Source: Achatina immaculata (taxonomy: Eukaryota; Mollusca; Gastropoda; Stylommatophora; Achatinidae). From it: a stretch of 64,000 nt of DNA. This document shows, in pieces, positions 1 to 11,072 of this stretch. A program made the translations under genes and the position numbers. The first letter of the stretch is position 1. Every line of letters starts with the position of its first letter. The notes under the pieces were generated by a model. It saw nothing but the letters and a program-made list of their open reading frames with translations. It did no database searches and was not told where the DNA came from. The stretch is from the NCBI GenBank assembly GCA_009760885.1, contig CM019692.1, forward strand, positions 59,651,926 to 59,715,925. Direction: 5' to 3'.

Positions 1-385
1 CATTACATTCCTTTGCATCTGGTTTCTTTGGTAGTGCTATAAAGTGGATTTAAGCAGGTCATTGGGCATATAACCACTGTTGTAAATGCCATTCAGTAAC
101 TTGGTTATTATTTTTATTTCTATTTCCTCTATCGCCTTTATTTCTTCTACTATTATATTATCAGGCCCAGTCGCTTTTCCTTTCTTCATGTGTTTGATGA
201 CATCTATGATTTCATGTTCAAGTATTGGTGGTCCATCACAGTTTTCAGTATCTGGTGTTAATTCTGGTCTTTATCTTCCATATAGCTCACCGATGTACTC
301 TGTCCACCTGTACACGATGTCTTCTTTTCCCATTAACATTTTACCTTCTTTTGATTTCAGGCATCCTGTGGCATATTTTAAGAAC
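1..385 (-). pseudogene. LINE reverse transcriptase remnant (RTE-like), cut by window edge
   Basis: Read on the minus strand, the sequence gives the region just ahead of the reverse-transcriptase core of an RTE-like non-LTR retrotransposon. It has a KSKEGKMLMGKED block, then RWTEYIGELYG, a stop codon, then GPPILEHEIIDVIKHMKKGK with ATGPDNI, and LLNGIYNSGYMPNDLLKS just before the left edge. These are the linker and first RT blocks seen in RTE-type elements. At least two in-frame stops break it. The rest of the RT would lie to the left of this window. Family assignment is from motif spacing only. Confidence 0.7.
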
Positions 386-841
386 GGGATACGGCACGCA
401 TGTACACAAAATAATAATACGTATATTAGGTGCACATCATTTTGCACATTGCAACATCGGAATCTCACACGGAACATTTATGCTAAACTCGAATTTTGCT
501 TAATCATATACTATTCGACTAACATACATCATACCTAAGTGAGACCAACTGGGAGAGGGGGAGAGGGGGAGGGGGAGCAGACGGTACGGCTTACATGCAA
601 TCCACATCACATAGTATTGGCCAATACTGACTTACATATACATACTTTCTCTCCATCGACGAATAACAATCTCATTCACACTCGGACACAAACAGGGCTC
701 CCCCGCCCTCTTGCACCTCCTAGTGTCCAGAGTAAACAGCCGGTCCCGTCTTAACATCTGTAGCCCCTTCCTTATATACTGAAGCACAAGGGGAGGGCAT
801 TTTCCCAAGTTGCGCACCCTGTAACTCTGTCCTTTTCCTAA
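386..841. other. Non-coding interval, nothing recognised
   Basis: There is no open frame with recognisable motifs. A purine-rich, G-heavy run lies near 546..580. No tRNA-like or transposon end was seen. Confidence 0.5.
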
Positions 842-1250
842 GCTTCAGGGTTACCAACCAACCTATGTTTGCTAAGTTATATTATCTATTCCCCTACACT
901 TGTCCATATCGTCGTCATTGTTAGTATTTTCGAAAACGTGCTAACACCGATCGCTTTGTGACGTGTGAAGTTCAAGAACACCAGTAACATTGTGTTACTG
1001 TCTCTAGCTGCTTGTGATGTCTTCTACCTGGTGAACCTCGCCATACAAACGTCAGCCCACATAACAGAGAGATTTGACTTTATTCTTGCTCGTATTTACC
1101 AGCCATATATGTACAGTTTTGCGTTCGAATATGGTCGTTTTTTTTTCAACTGCAGCATCAACTATCAACATGCGAATCATCTGTCAGTCACTCAGCTCTG
1201 CGACAAATGGTAACTGTGCTGTAGAAATATCTAATGACTCGGTATTATTT
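842..1250 (+). pseudogene. Decayed rhodopsin-like GPCR fragment (TM1 to TM3)
   Basis: A plus-strand frame opening near 842 encodes a hydrophobic first helix ending SIFENVLTPIAL (about 896..958), which fits the GN motif of TM1 with GN changed to EN. A TGA stop follows at 959..961, then RVKFKNTSN and a second helix NIVLLSLAACDVFYLV, the L-x3-D pattern typical of class A TM2. It continues as RIYQPYMYSFAFEYGRFF and then breaks in a run of nine T at about 1139..1147. Shifting frame there gives FSTAASTI, as expected at the start of TM3. Beyond about 1180 the match fades. The stop and the frameshift argue for a pseudogene or relic exon rather than a working receptor. The ligand class cannot be told. 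Helix positions are read by eye. Confidence 0.5.
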
Positions 1251-1787
1251 ACCGAAATACCCCTAAAAATTCAGACTTTGGAGGAAAAGAAACCCTAAAG
1301 AAAACTTATATTGTATTCTGCGTTTTGTAACTGAATACGTGATAGAATGTGAAGAAGAAAAATATAAAGAGTATAACATTTTTTAAAATGAAAAACAGAT
1401 ACATACACATAAACACACACACACATGCGTCGCGCGCGCATGCACAGAATCTACACATTATTCCCGAAACTCTTAGATTTACAAAACGTTAATATCACAT
1501 TCCTGAAGTCTCTAAAGGGAATTATATGGAAAAAAAATCAATTTTCAACGAAGGACGTAGAAAATTTAATGTCCTGTTACTTCCTAATCACCCACCTCTT
1601 ATAATAATATCCTGCTATATGATTTCACACACATTGTTGCCAGGCTCCCCTCCCCCCAAAAAATGGTGCGAGGGGGGAGTAGGTCAATGCCTACTATGAC
1701 TATATTGATTTGATCAACTCTCCTTGGCAGAGGCAAAAACAGAACAAACATGAAAGTTATCATTACCTTTGTTTTATATATATATAT
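1251..1787. other. Non-coding interval
   Basis: AT-rich sequence with a short ACAC/CGCG alternating patch near 1415..1445 and a short TA run at 1777..1790. No gene or transposon was recognised. Confidence 0.5.
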
Positions 1788-2285
1788 ATCGTCATGATTA
1801 TCTAGAGAAGACTGTCTAGGAAGAGTAAAAGTAAAGTAAAGATAGTCCCATAGCATTTCAAATGCCGTAGGGGGTGAAGCGTTAGAGACCTCATTATGCT
1901 GGGTCATCAGCGTATGAGGTAGGGTGACCAGTTCATTTCCTCGCTGCCTTTACTTCCCAGATTTTCTCTGGTACCCATTTTACGAGGCTGGGTCGACCTC
2001 AGGGCCGTATTGGTCGGAAAAAAAATCCCGCTCAGCTGGGGATTCGAACCCTCGACCATTTGGTTGCTAGACGAGTGCTAGGAAGAGTACAGAATGGGAA
2101 AAAGAAAGAGAGGAATACCAAGGCGGAGATGGCTGCAAGACATCATTGATGATAAGCAAATGGAAGCATCAGTAGCAGGCCATCTTGCTTACAACCGAGA
2201 GGGCTGCGGGAGAGCTGTTGGGGGGGGGGGGGGGAAGCGGGGGAACTCTGCAAGGGACATGCAAATGATTGACTGATAGTTATAG
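1788..2285 (+). mobile_element. LINE family A 3' end, split by a SINE
   Basis: The C-terminal end of a non-LTR retrotransposon ORF reads GKRKRGIPRRRWLQDIIDD on the plus strand from about 2094. The same block, KRGRPRRRWLQDIV, occurs in the copies at 21745..22060, 23773..24060 and 29226..29415. The short 5' part (1788..1827) and the 3' part (2090 onward) are separated by a 250-bp SINE, and both parts align with the uninterrupted copy at 21873..21905. A poly-G run at 2220..2234 has further damaged the frame. The copy ends near GGGACATGCAAATGA, the start of the ATGA-type tail seen in sister copies. Confidence 0.75.
1828..2077 (-). mobile_element. tRNA-derived SINE (family 2) with exact target-site duplication
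   Basis: This 250-bp element is on the minus strand. Its head has a perfect pol III B box (GGTTCGAATCC) followed by a T run, a body shared with 53031..53240, and a tail of ACTTT-type repeats. It is flanked by identical 12-bp sequences CTAGGAAGAGTA at 1816..1827 and 2078..2089, which fixes both ends. The A box is missing, so it is slightly 5'-truncated. It sits inside LINE family A. Confidence 0.8.
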
Positions 2286-2376
2286 TTCTAATTTGCTCTG
2301 TTATTTGTTAGAACATCATGTACATCACAAGTACGTGTAGGCACTAATACATAAATCATGTGTATTTACCACTGAT

Positions 2377-2612
2377 TGGTGCACTTGCCTGCCGATCAGA
2401 AGGTCCTTGGTTAGATTTCCCACATTGGCCGAATTTTTTCGGACCTATCAGCATCAGGATCAACCCAGCCTAAAAAAAAAAAAGGGTGCCTGGGGTTTCC
2501 CTAGGAAAACAAAGGTAGCGAGGTAATGTGCTGACATCCCTACCTCAAATGCTATAGTGGCCTAAAAATGTGAAGGCACTAACATCTCACATCTTTACGG
2601 CATGTAGATGCT
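2377..2612 (+). mobile_element. Degenerate tRNA-like SINE
   Basis: A tRNA-like head (GGTGCACTTGCC, then a B-box-like TTGGTTAGATTTCC) leads into a body with AACCCAGCC, a poly-A run, and a CCTACCTCAAATGCTATAG block that resembles the family 2 SINE body. It is diverged, and the exact ends are unclear. Confidence 0.5.
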
Positions 2613-2675
2613 ACCTGACTCATGGACAGCACGATTTGAATAGATTTTTTAAACAAGCTGTTGTTATAACGATGT

Positions 2676-2874
<199 letters not shown>

Positions 2875-3049
2875 GTCACGATCTTGTGTGAAATCAACTA
2901 TTACCTCCTTCATATCGTCGCTCCCCTATTGGGGTCCGTGCCTTCCAGGTTTATATTTCTACTCATATCACGTGCTCGGGCAGGCTGGAAGTGAATCAGA
3001 CTAAACATTCTAGAAGACTTTCCTAACTGACCAACAGATTTCTGAGATA

Positions 3050-3482
3050 TAAACCAAACAGACTATGTCCTTCCCGTAATTTATCAAGTAATCTTTCAGA
3101 TCTACAACCCCAACAGATACACCATCCTGTCTTGTCGAATTATTCAGGGATATATGTTACCATATATAAGACAGATGAGCAAACAACAGCCTGTATCATG
3201 GGTGCTCAGAAAAAGGAGATGGACATATATCGGCCACGTGATGAGAAGAAACAATAAGAGAATCCTCAAACAAGCTATCAAGTGGAACATAGGAAGCCAA
3301 AGAAAAAGAGGTCGAGCACGTGAAACTCTAAAAAGGACATTGTTAAGAGAAGCCAGTTCAGTGGGCATAACATCCCTTGATGAGATTGAAAAACTCCCCG
3401 AAGACAGGAAATCTTGGCGAAGTACCATGTGGGCCCTATGTGACGTTTAGCGGCACGGGAAGGATGTAAGATGTAAGATATG
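3050..3482 (+). mobile_element. LINE family B 3' end
   Basis: The open frame at 3154..3450 reads RWTYIGHVMRRNNKRILKQ, then RKRGRARETLKRTLL and a stop after ALCDV. This is the typical C-terminus of a LINE endonuclease/reverse-transcriptase polyprotein. The stop is followed at once by CGGCACGGGAAGGATGTAAG and a short AAGAT-type tail. The inverted copy at 17932..18225 ends in the same way, so the 3' terminus is shared. It is a strongly 5'-truncated, dead copy. Confidence 0.75.
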
Positions 3483-4574
3483 TTCCATAGAAAGAGTGCA
3501 TGTTCATAATGAAGGATATTACAGTTATATGTTAGACACAAACAGCTCATATCTTATACATTATTATATACGTGGCACATAACTGCTTCGTACATATGTG
3601 CAGTGGAAACAACATACACAGATTGTTTAACTTTGCTAGTTAGAAAAAAATAAACCCACGTTTTTCTCATTATGTACAACGTGAAGAAGAATTCTGGAGA
3701 TCATTTCTAACAGCTGAGATCTGCATTACAAAAAAAAAAAGTCTCGAACATATTAAAAACATTTTGTGTGTTGTGTTTTCAAAACAAATTTTTGTACTGA
3801 ATCGTGTGTTGATGATGGCACGTACAAGAGAGATAACTCGTGAATTTCCTTTCATGACAATAATTTTCTCCCTTGATGAAAAAATAAATACTCGTGTAAT
3901 GTGAAGACAAGTAAGTATTCACATTTGTGTGAACTGCGATATACAGCATGTATTATTGCAAACAGCACTGTAATATTTACAATACTTCTGTGATAGCATA
4001 TGCAGATTCTTATTCCCTCGAAGAAAACTACCCATAAATAGAATTAACTGTTCCGCATAGGAACTTGGGTGTTTTAATCACCATTAGCCCATTGTAACGT
4101 TCTGAAAGACTGAGGAAAGTGGTAAGATGCAAGATTGACAGAAAGTAAGATGAGCACGTATGAGTGAAGAACATGCAACAATCGAATATTTCGGCATGAG
4201 CCTTTTTCGAGTATCACATACAAAAACAATATAATAGATACGACAAGGACACAAAAAGTAGATGAACAATTAAACACTCTTCTAAAATTTTGCCCGTCTC
4301 TCTTACCAGTCGGATACCAGCACTGCTACATCGTCCGTGGAGCCTCCACGCCTGGACCAGGGAGTAAATGTAGCCTCTGTGACCTTTCATAGACATTGTT
4401 TTAGTCAACTACGATGTGTGGGACCAGAGACCTCATCCACGTAAAAAAAAAAATAATAACGCCAGAGACACAGAAACTGACGCAAGAGAAACCTCAGCCA
4501 AGAAGGTAGCGAAGGGCGAACAAAAGTGGAAATCTCTTGCTACCAGCAAGCACCGTGTATCTTGAGAATTGAAG
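3483..4574. other. Non-coding interval
   Basis: AT-rich, with only short random frames and no recognised repeat family. Confidence 0.5.
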
Positions 4575-4822
<248 letters not shown>

Positions 4823-5284
4823 CCTAGAAATAATCGTTATAGTAAAAAGATTGGTTATTTTTTTAATAAAAATTCTGAGTTAGCTACAGTCTGGTATTGG
4901 CTATCGCAAGGAGCACAGTGTTCGTGTATTTGTTATGCTGTAACTGTTATTCATAAGGGACAGACAAAGGCTATAGTTTTCATCTCTTTGTGATGTTTAC
5001 CACTGGCTATTATTACATTAATCCAGTAATTTGATGTTCATTATTGCTCTGCTAGTATTTTGAGAAAAGTGAAGATATTGTCATCATTAACCATTCTGGT
5101 GTCCATCATCATTATGTTCTGCCATTAAATTCGTACCGAATTCATCAAGATGTAATGACCCCGCTGCACGTAGCACTTGTGCAGCTAGTCAGAACCTGTC
5201 GTTTCCTGTCTGAGCGTATCTCACATTTGATTCTGTAGTACGCCGAAGTTGTGAGACGTTTAAGTGTGAGCACTATCAACGACG

Positions 5285-5575
5285 TTAATTTCCTGTCTCA
5301 CTTTCGCACATTACACTACGTCATAGAGAAGAGGGCTATTGAACTGGCAGTTCTTGAGAATATGATGTGATATCTGTTGTTCTTTGCCGCAGGCACATTG
5401 GTCTCTTGGGTCATTATTCAGTTTCTGATATAGATTTTAACTCATCCTGCAGTGTCTTGTTCTTAGTCGAAAGATTATCACTTGGTCATTTATAGATTGT
5501 ATCTCATCCTGCAGTGTCTTTGTCTTAGTCGAAAGATTATCACTTGGTCATTTCTTGAGAGTTTATAGTATTCGT
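5285..5575 (-). pseudogene. LINE C-terminal zinc-knuckle remnant
   Basis: On the minus strand a frame reads DPRDQCACGKEQQ then ISHHILKNCQ, the Cys-x-Cys-x(8)-His-x3-Cys knuckle found near the C-terminus of many CR1/Jockey-type ORF2 proteins. Downstream on that strand a ~65-bp segment is duplicated in tandem (5436..5494 and 5501..5560, both containing CTGCAGTGTCTT). No upstream RT was found. Confidence 0.55.
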
Positions 5576-6068
5576 CATCTACTTTTTGCTTTGGGCTTGT
5601 TGTCTTATCTATTTCTATATCTATTTAGAGAGGTGCCGTTATTATAATAAATATCCTGTTCGGTAAATAAAACTATATTTATTTCCATGAATTTATGGAC
5701 AAAAAGCTGTTTCTGTGCGTGTGTGTGTGCGCGTTTTGTTTTAGTGTGTCACATTCTCTTGCTGAACTCTCTACTATAGGGAATAGATTAAGTTCATAGT
5801 TACCTGGGTTGGATGGCAACCTTAAGAGTAGGAATAATGGATCAGTTACCGGTCAATTTTCAAAAGTGCGCAAACCTGAGAGAAAGAATCGGTTTACAGG
5901 CCCAGTATATAAAGACAAGATGATAGAATTTTAATCGGTCGGGATCGTGTAAGCTGAGCACGTATGCGGCCAGCTATCGGGGTACCCATGTTATTGTTCA
6001 CGCGAATGAGAAATTTAATTTGTCGGATGAGAACAAATATGTGTCAGGTTAGTATGGGTTGTTATTAT
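5576..6068. other. Non-coding interval
   Basis: AT-rich single-copy-looking sequence with a short TG/GC alternating patch near 5717..5735. Confidence 0.5.
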
Positions 6069-6078
6069 GGATGTGGAT

Positions 6079-7535
6079 CTTCTTCTTCTTCTTCTTCGTT
6101 CACTTCTACCACCAAAAACCGCACTGTGAACCTACTGAATTCACGCATGTGGTCCTCGTTAGGTCCCGTGGTCCCCTGTGTGGTCCAAAATAGACCACAC
6201 GAGTTCCACGAAAGGACCACAAGGGGTTCAGAGTATCACAGTGCTTTAGCCTGTATTCTTGGTGGGTCTCAGAAGCGGGATTGCGTGACACCGTGGTTTT
6301 CATTGCACCAGTTTGGTCTAGGGTTGGACTTTCTCTCTGGAAGACCTCGACGTGTTTGGAATATCAGTGCATCCCCGCTGGGTGAGAGGCGTTAGCCCAC
6401 CCAGGCCAGAGTTGGACTTTCTCACCGGAAAACCTCGACGTGTTTTGAGATACCCGTGTATCACCGCCGGGTGAGAGGTGGTTGCCCATCCAGTCCAGGG
6501 TTGGACTTTCTCACCGGAAAACCTCAGCGTGATTAGGATACGCAGACATCCCCGCCGGGTGAGAGGTGGTTGCCTATCTAGACTTCCCTGGTCCAGTGTC
6601 TCCGACTTCAGCATTTTGCAGTCGTGGCCGCTACCCTTCCTAGTTGTGACCAGGATGGAGCTTTTGTCCAGGAGGACGAATCCTCGCCACTAGTGACTTC
6701 TACCCCTGGGTTGAGCCGGTTTAGGCATTTCCCAGTATGGGCGTGTTTGGGATGGGACCGACCTCTGGGGCAGAGGTACTGTGACATTCATAGCCTTCAA
6801 GATTCACCCCTGGTATGAGCCGGTTTAGGCAAAATTCACCAGTATGGGTGTTTATCAGGCGTTACCGACATCTAGAGCGGAGGTGGCATGACATGTCTAG
6901 CCATCGAGTTCCACCCCTGGTGTGTGCCGGTTTAGGCATATTTCACCAGTGTAGGTGTATTTCGGACGTGATATAGCTCTCGTAGCGATACTACTGGACA
7001 TACCAGGTTAAACTTCACTTTCCACCACCTTTTCCCATCGGCGCCGCACAGCAACCTTTATTTCCGCATTTACTTCCTTAACCGGGAGGAGCTTCACTCC
7101 ACGCGCGGCATTTGAAGAGTCAAGCCAGCAGTGACTTAACCTCTGGGACAAGCCGGTTCATGCATTTCACCCGATATGACTGCACTCAGGACGTGGCCGA
7201 CCTCCAGACCAGAGGTGCCGTGATTTGACTGTTTGCTTCGATTTATCATTTCTACCACCTTTTCCGCAGTGATGCTGCGCGGCAACCTCATTTGCAAATT
7301 TCTTCATTGGCCGGGAAGAGCACCGCTCCACGCACGGCAGCTGAAGATCTCGCCAACAGCGGCAGATGAGCTACCAAACGTGCCACTCATCTACCCTAAG
7401 TAACTGGTTTTCAGGCGCCAGATATTCGCCCTCGCCCCTTCTCCTGTCAGTTTAAACAGTTCTGCCACGGGAAGGCCAGGAGCTGGACTTGACTGCCAGA
7501 GGCTGTTTGTGGCGCGTTTGCAGTCCTTAGAACCA
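6079..7535 (-). mobile_element. Element Y, copy 1 (full-length, unclassified retrotransposed repeat)
   Basis: A 1,457-bp element flanked by an exact 10-bp duplication GGATGTGGAT (6069..6078 and 7536..7545). Its left end is a (TTC)n run, so on the minus strand it has a (GAA)n 3' tail. That orientation is supported by copy 3, which is truncated only at the opposite end. Internally there are about four ~88-bp units (TTGGACTTTCTCACCGG ... GGGTGAGAGG) at 6322..6590, then ~106-bp units each containing GAGCCGGTTTAGGCA at about 6710..6990. No long ORF or known domain is present. Other copies are at 22406..23772 and 48819..50114. Confidence 0.8.
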
Positions 7536-7545
7536 GGATGTGGAT

Positions 7546-9075
7546 GAATGCAAGCTGTACTGTGGGCTCCCTCGATCAATCCCGATTCACTTAGGTAAAC
7601 ATTTTGTTAGGAATGTGTTATGTATGGTAATGAGTAATCATAATTCAGTGCAGGTGTAATTGTTCTATGTAAGATTTTGATATTCTTTTTTTGTAATGTG
7701 GAAGTGTGTTTTTGTGTGCACTTAATTTTTTTATAGTACTAATTTTAATATGCATTTGAATATATTCTTGCCAGTTTGTTACGTTTTGTTACACTCTGAA
7801 TCGAACCTAAATATTTAGGGAAATCGTTTTAGTCATTATGTTGATAGCAATATAAACTGATGACTAACATATAAATTGATGATTCATTTGTTGATTGTTG
7901 TAACCGTGTAAACAGGTGATTTCTATCAATATAAGTCTATGATTATTTGAAGAAGCACTAATGATTGTATTTATTTTCTTTCATTTGTGTGGTTGTGAAT
8001 GTGTTAATATGTGCAACATTCAACCCTTCATTTAACTAAAAAGATAAAAAAAATACCAAGAATAGAATACATACATTGCATCACATCTTATATATAAATC
8101 ACAGACGATTATGGCCATTTTACAATCAAAATATTTCCTACAGTACGACCTCTGTGTGAACCATAAAGCTCTGTTAAATAGTGATTGAGAAACCATAGAT
8201 TAGAGTAACACATGAAACAACAAACGAGTTTCTATTCTACTAGAATAACTAACAACAACAACAACAACAAAAATAACAGAAAAGTATGTATATGTTTCAA
8301 AATTTTGTTTGCACAAATACAGTGTATATGCGGTAATTTAGTGTACATATAAAACGCAGAATTATAATAACAGTTTTAAGATACAGGCATTATAAACACG
8401 CACATCAATGCAAATTGCTTTCAGCAACTTAAAACAATTCTGGTTTTAGAACAACGAGCGCTCTTTAACAAAGATTTATAATATTCTACATACATTCTCG
8501 AGGAGGAACGTAACATTTAAATATCTACAAACTCTACAATCATAAACGATCAGTTATCGGGTTAGCATGTATGTAAGTTATTATCTCCCCTTAGTCTTAT
8601 ATTTACACTTCTGTAAGCTTATTTTACTAAGAACTCGCGTGGTAAGCACGTGCTTACAGTACCCACCCAGCGCGCCATATTTAGTAAACAATCGCTCCCC
8701 TAGCGGCATGGTCGGGCAACTTGTGCTGACCGCCTAGGAACGTGGTTCTTTGTTGTCATGTCCCAGAATCCCTCAGAGTGAAGAGCGGTAGGCGACTGGA
8801 ACTCCGCCACGTGGCAACTGTTTGACTGCGCTATGCTCTGGGTCACCAGGAGGGAGCAAATACTTCGGGGGACGAAATTTATTTACAAGAATCCTCACGG
8901 AAAAGACGTTCATGCCCTATGAATATTAAAAAAACATGGCGTTAATGAGGAAAGTGCACTTGGTATTCATGTGACTTTGATTTGTAATCTCAGAAGAAAT
9001 GTAGAGATAAACAGAAAAATGGATATTAGCAATGTGGCACAAATCTGCTTTATCTCTCCAGAGTTCACCTCTGCA
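7546..9075. other. Non-coding interval with a GC-richer patch
   Basis: Mostly AT-rich. The stretch 8630..8880 is distinctly richer in G+C and CpG than its surroundings. It contains a perfect 16-bp palindrome, GTAAGCACGTGCTTAC (8642..8657), with a central CACGTG E-box. No coding frame with motifs was found. Confidence 0.45.
8642..8657. promoter_or_regulatory. Perfect palindrome with E-box core
   Basis: GTAAGCACGTGCTTAC reads the same on both strands. CACGTG is the canonical bHLH site. No adjacent gene is visible, so any regulatory role is conjecture. Confidence 0.25.
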
Positions 9076-9078
9076 TTC

Positions 9079-9315
9079 ACTTCTTCTTCTTCTTCTTCTT
9101 CTTCTGTGTTCAAGTATTGGATGGTCATGCTATATTTGATCTGCAGCTCCGTAGCCCTGACGAAGTCCGCCGTCTCCTCCGGGCTTCAGCTGGAGCCCCA
9201 CAGCTTTTATTTCAGTTCCTCTCCCTCGGGCCAGGTCTGTGCTCGTAGGTTTGAGTAGGTTGGACAGGTTTGCAGGATATGTTCTAGCGTGTGGACATCG
9301 AAGCTGCAGGAACTA
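9079..9315 (-). mobile_element. LINE 3' end with (GAA)n tail
   Basis: On the minus strand the frame reads FDVHTLEHILQTCPTYSNLR then AQTWPEG, the His-Ile-Leu-x2-Cys-Pro motif of the LINE ORF2 C-terminus. After stops it continues as TADFVRATELQIKYSM. It ends in a run of eight GAA (TTC on the plus strand, about 9079..9103). The GAA tail matches that of element Y, so this LINE type is a candidate source of Y's mobility. Confidence 0.65.
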
Positions 9316-9554
9316 AATTCATAATGTAACATTATGTTTTTTTTTAAAAATAGGCTTTCTTCTAAGTTTAATTCATTAATTAATGGAATAGTCACACAAA
9401 AAATGAAGTCCGCAGAAACGCTTGAGAGAAACAAAAATTAGCTAACCAATAAGAAAAAAAAACATTCAGAATACTCGCTGTAAGCAGTTACTGATGCACC
9501 TACAACATATTTTCTTTCCTTCTTCTCCGTTATAAGATAGAAATCAGTATTAAA

Positions 9555-9895
9555 ATAATAGTCCGATTAGGCAATCTGATATGTTAGCGTCAGGGTTAGC
9601 GATCTATAGCTGACCAAGACCCTGTCCCAAGTCTCCGTTGGTACCTCCAGTAACAGGCATAGCCTGACTAACGGGTCAGGGATCACCATAGTTCCTTTGG
9701 TGGCGGAGTCTACTAAAGAAGCATTGCACACCCCCCTGCTTTTTAGCTGTACTCCGGGACTGAAAAAAAAATAGCTGCCATAACCCACTCCCAAGCCGAA
9801 ACGATATTTTGCCTAAACGTTTCACAGCATCGCCTGCAAAGAACAACAGCTCGCAGTTACAGTGAGACAGAACAAGACAAGACAAGATTAAGATA
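9555..9895 (-). repeat. Dispersed repeat X, copy 1
   Basis: A ~340-bp repeat whose inverse lies at 10496..10835. Shared blocks include CCTGACCCGTTAGTCAGGC-like text, AGCTGCCATAA, GCAAAGAACA and a terminal (GTCTT)n stretch (seen inverted as AAGACAAGACAAGA). Other pieces are at 25300..25720, 33100..33310, 48600..48818, 50115..50540 and 63380..63440. The family is unclassified. Confidence 0.6.
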
Positions 9896-10391
9896 ATAGT
9901 TGAGATGTTACCAGTCAAGAAATTACTAACTGAACAACTTTGACCTATGATCTTTAACCCTACGTTACTTGTGGCTGTAAAATCTAGCGTCCTATAGCGA
10001 ACAGTCAAAAGAGCCAGTGGATGAACGAGAAGGGGAGATAAGGGAGCTAACTCTGGCAGATAAACCGGAAGGAAGGGATTCCATAACAATACGTGGTGAA
10101 GTGTTTTTCATCCTACCTCCTGGCATTCTCTGCAAATCTGTGCGATCTCCAAAACGGACGGACCTCATCCTTCCTCTGGGAGGCAGCCAGCAGAGTTGAG
10201 AAGAGTTAAAACAACAAGAGGAAGAAATGTCTGCATTACTCGTCCGGCCAAAATAGGATACGGCCTACATTTTCTAAAGCCGTCTGCGAATATATAAGAG
10301 GGCAACAAAAATAATAATAATAGTAATAATACTAATAATCAGAAGAAGAAGAAGAAGAATGTGATATAGCTAGTGGAAAATATGTGAGAAG

Positions 10392-10395
<4 letters not shown>

Positions 10396-10440
<45 letters not shown>
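10396..10440. repeat. (GA)n microsatellite
   Basis: About 45 bp of pure GA. A GAA run precedes it at about 10341..10358. Confidence 0.95.
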
Positions 10441-10442
<2 letters not shown>

Positions 10443-10495
10443 AAGAAAAACTTCATCTATTTTTCAGTGCTTAGTCATTTGCTTTTGCTTTAACT

Positions 10496-10835
10496 TTACA
10501 CGCCCTCGTCTTGTCTTGTCTTGTCTTGCCTTATCTTCTGTCTCCCTGGAACTGCGAGCTGGTGTTCTTTGCAGCCGATGCCATGAAGGTGTTGAGACAC
10601 AGCAGCGTGTCGACCTGGGAGTGAATTATGGCAGCTATCTTTTCAGTCCCTCTGTCCAGCTAAAAAAGCAGAGGGTATACAATACTTTTTTAGCAGACTC
10701 CACCACCATGGGGACTATGGCGATCTCCGCCCTGTTATCTAGGCTAGGGCTGTCACTTGGAATACCAACGGTGAGGTGGAAGAGGGTCTTGGTCAGGTAT
10801 GGTTCGGCAACCTTGACGGGGGGGGGGGGGTCGCT
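10496..10835 (+). repeat. Dispersed repeat X, copy 2 (inverted relative to copy 1)
   Basis: It starts with CTTGTCTTGTCTTGTCTTG, then CTGCGAGCTGGTGTTCTTTG and TATGGCAGCTATCTTTTCAG, and ends at a poly-G run. It is the reverse complement of 9555..9895, so the two form inverted arms with a ~600-bp spacer. Confidence 0.6.
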
Positions 10836-10867
10836 GGTTGTCACAAAGATAAACGTCTTCACCCATT

Positions 10868-11072
10868 AGTGGATGTGATGTAAATATTCACATTTTTCTT
10901 CACCTGTCAACACACTGAGGAGTGATGTGGTCATCTTCACGGCTGGTTTCTTGTCCTCCCCAACTCCAGAAAGGGGCAGATACCAATATGTGGAGCTGGG
11001 AGAATGCAGCGCTTCAGGTCGGAGTCGATCCACCAGCTTCAGTCTTGAGAAACTACTGCGCTAACTAATCCC
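10868..11072 (-). mobile_element. tRNA-like SINE, degenerate
   Basis: On the minus strand a tRNA-like head has TTAGCGCAGTAG (A-box-like) and GGATCGACTCC (B-box-like). It is followed by GGAGTTGGGGAGGACAAG and GTGTTGACAGGTGAAG, which match the body of the SINE at 31280..31545. Confidence 0.55.
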
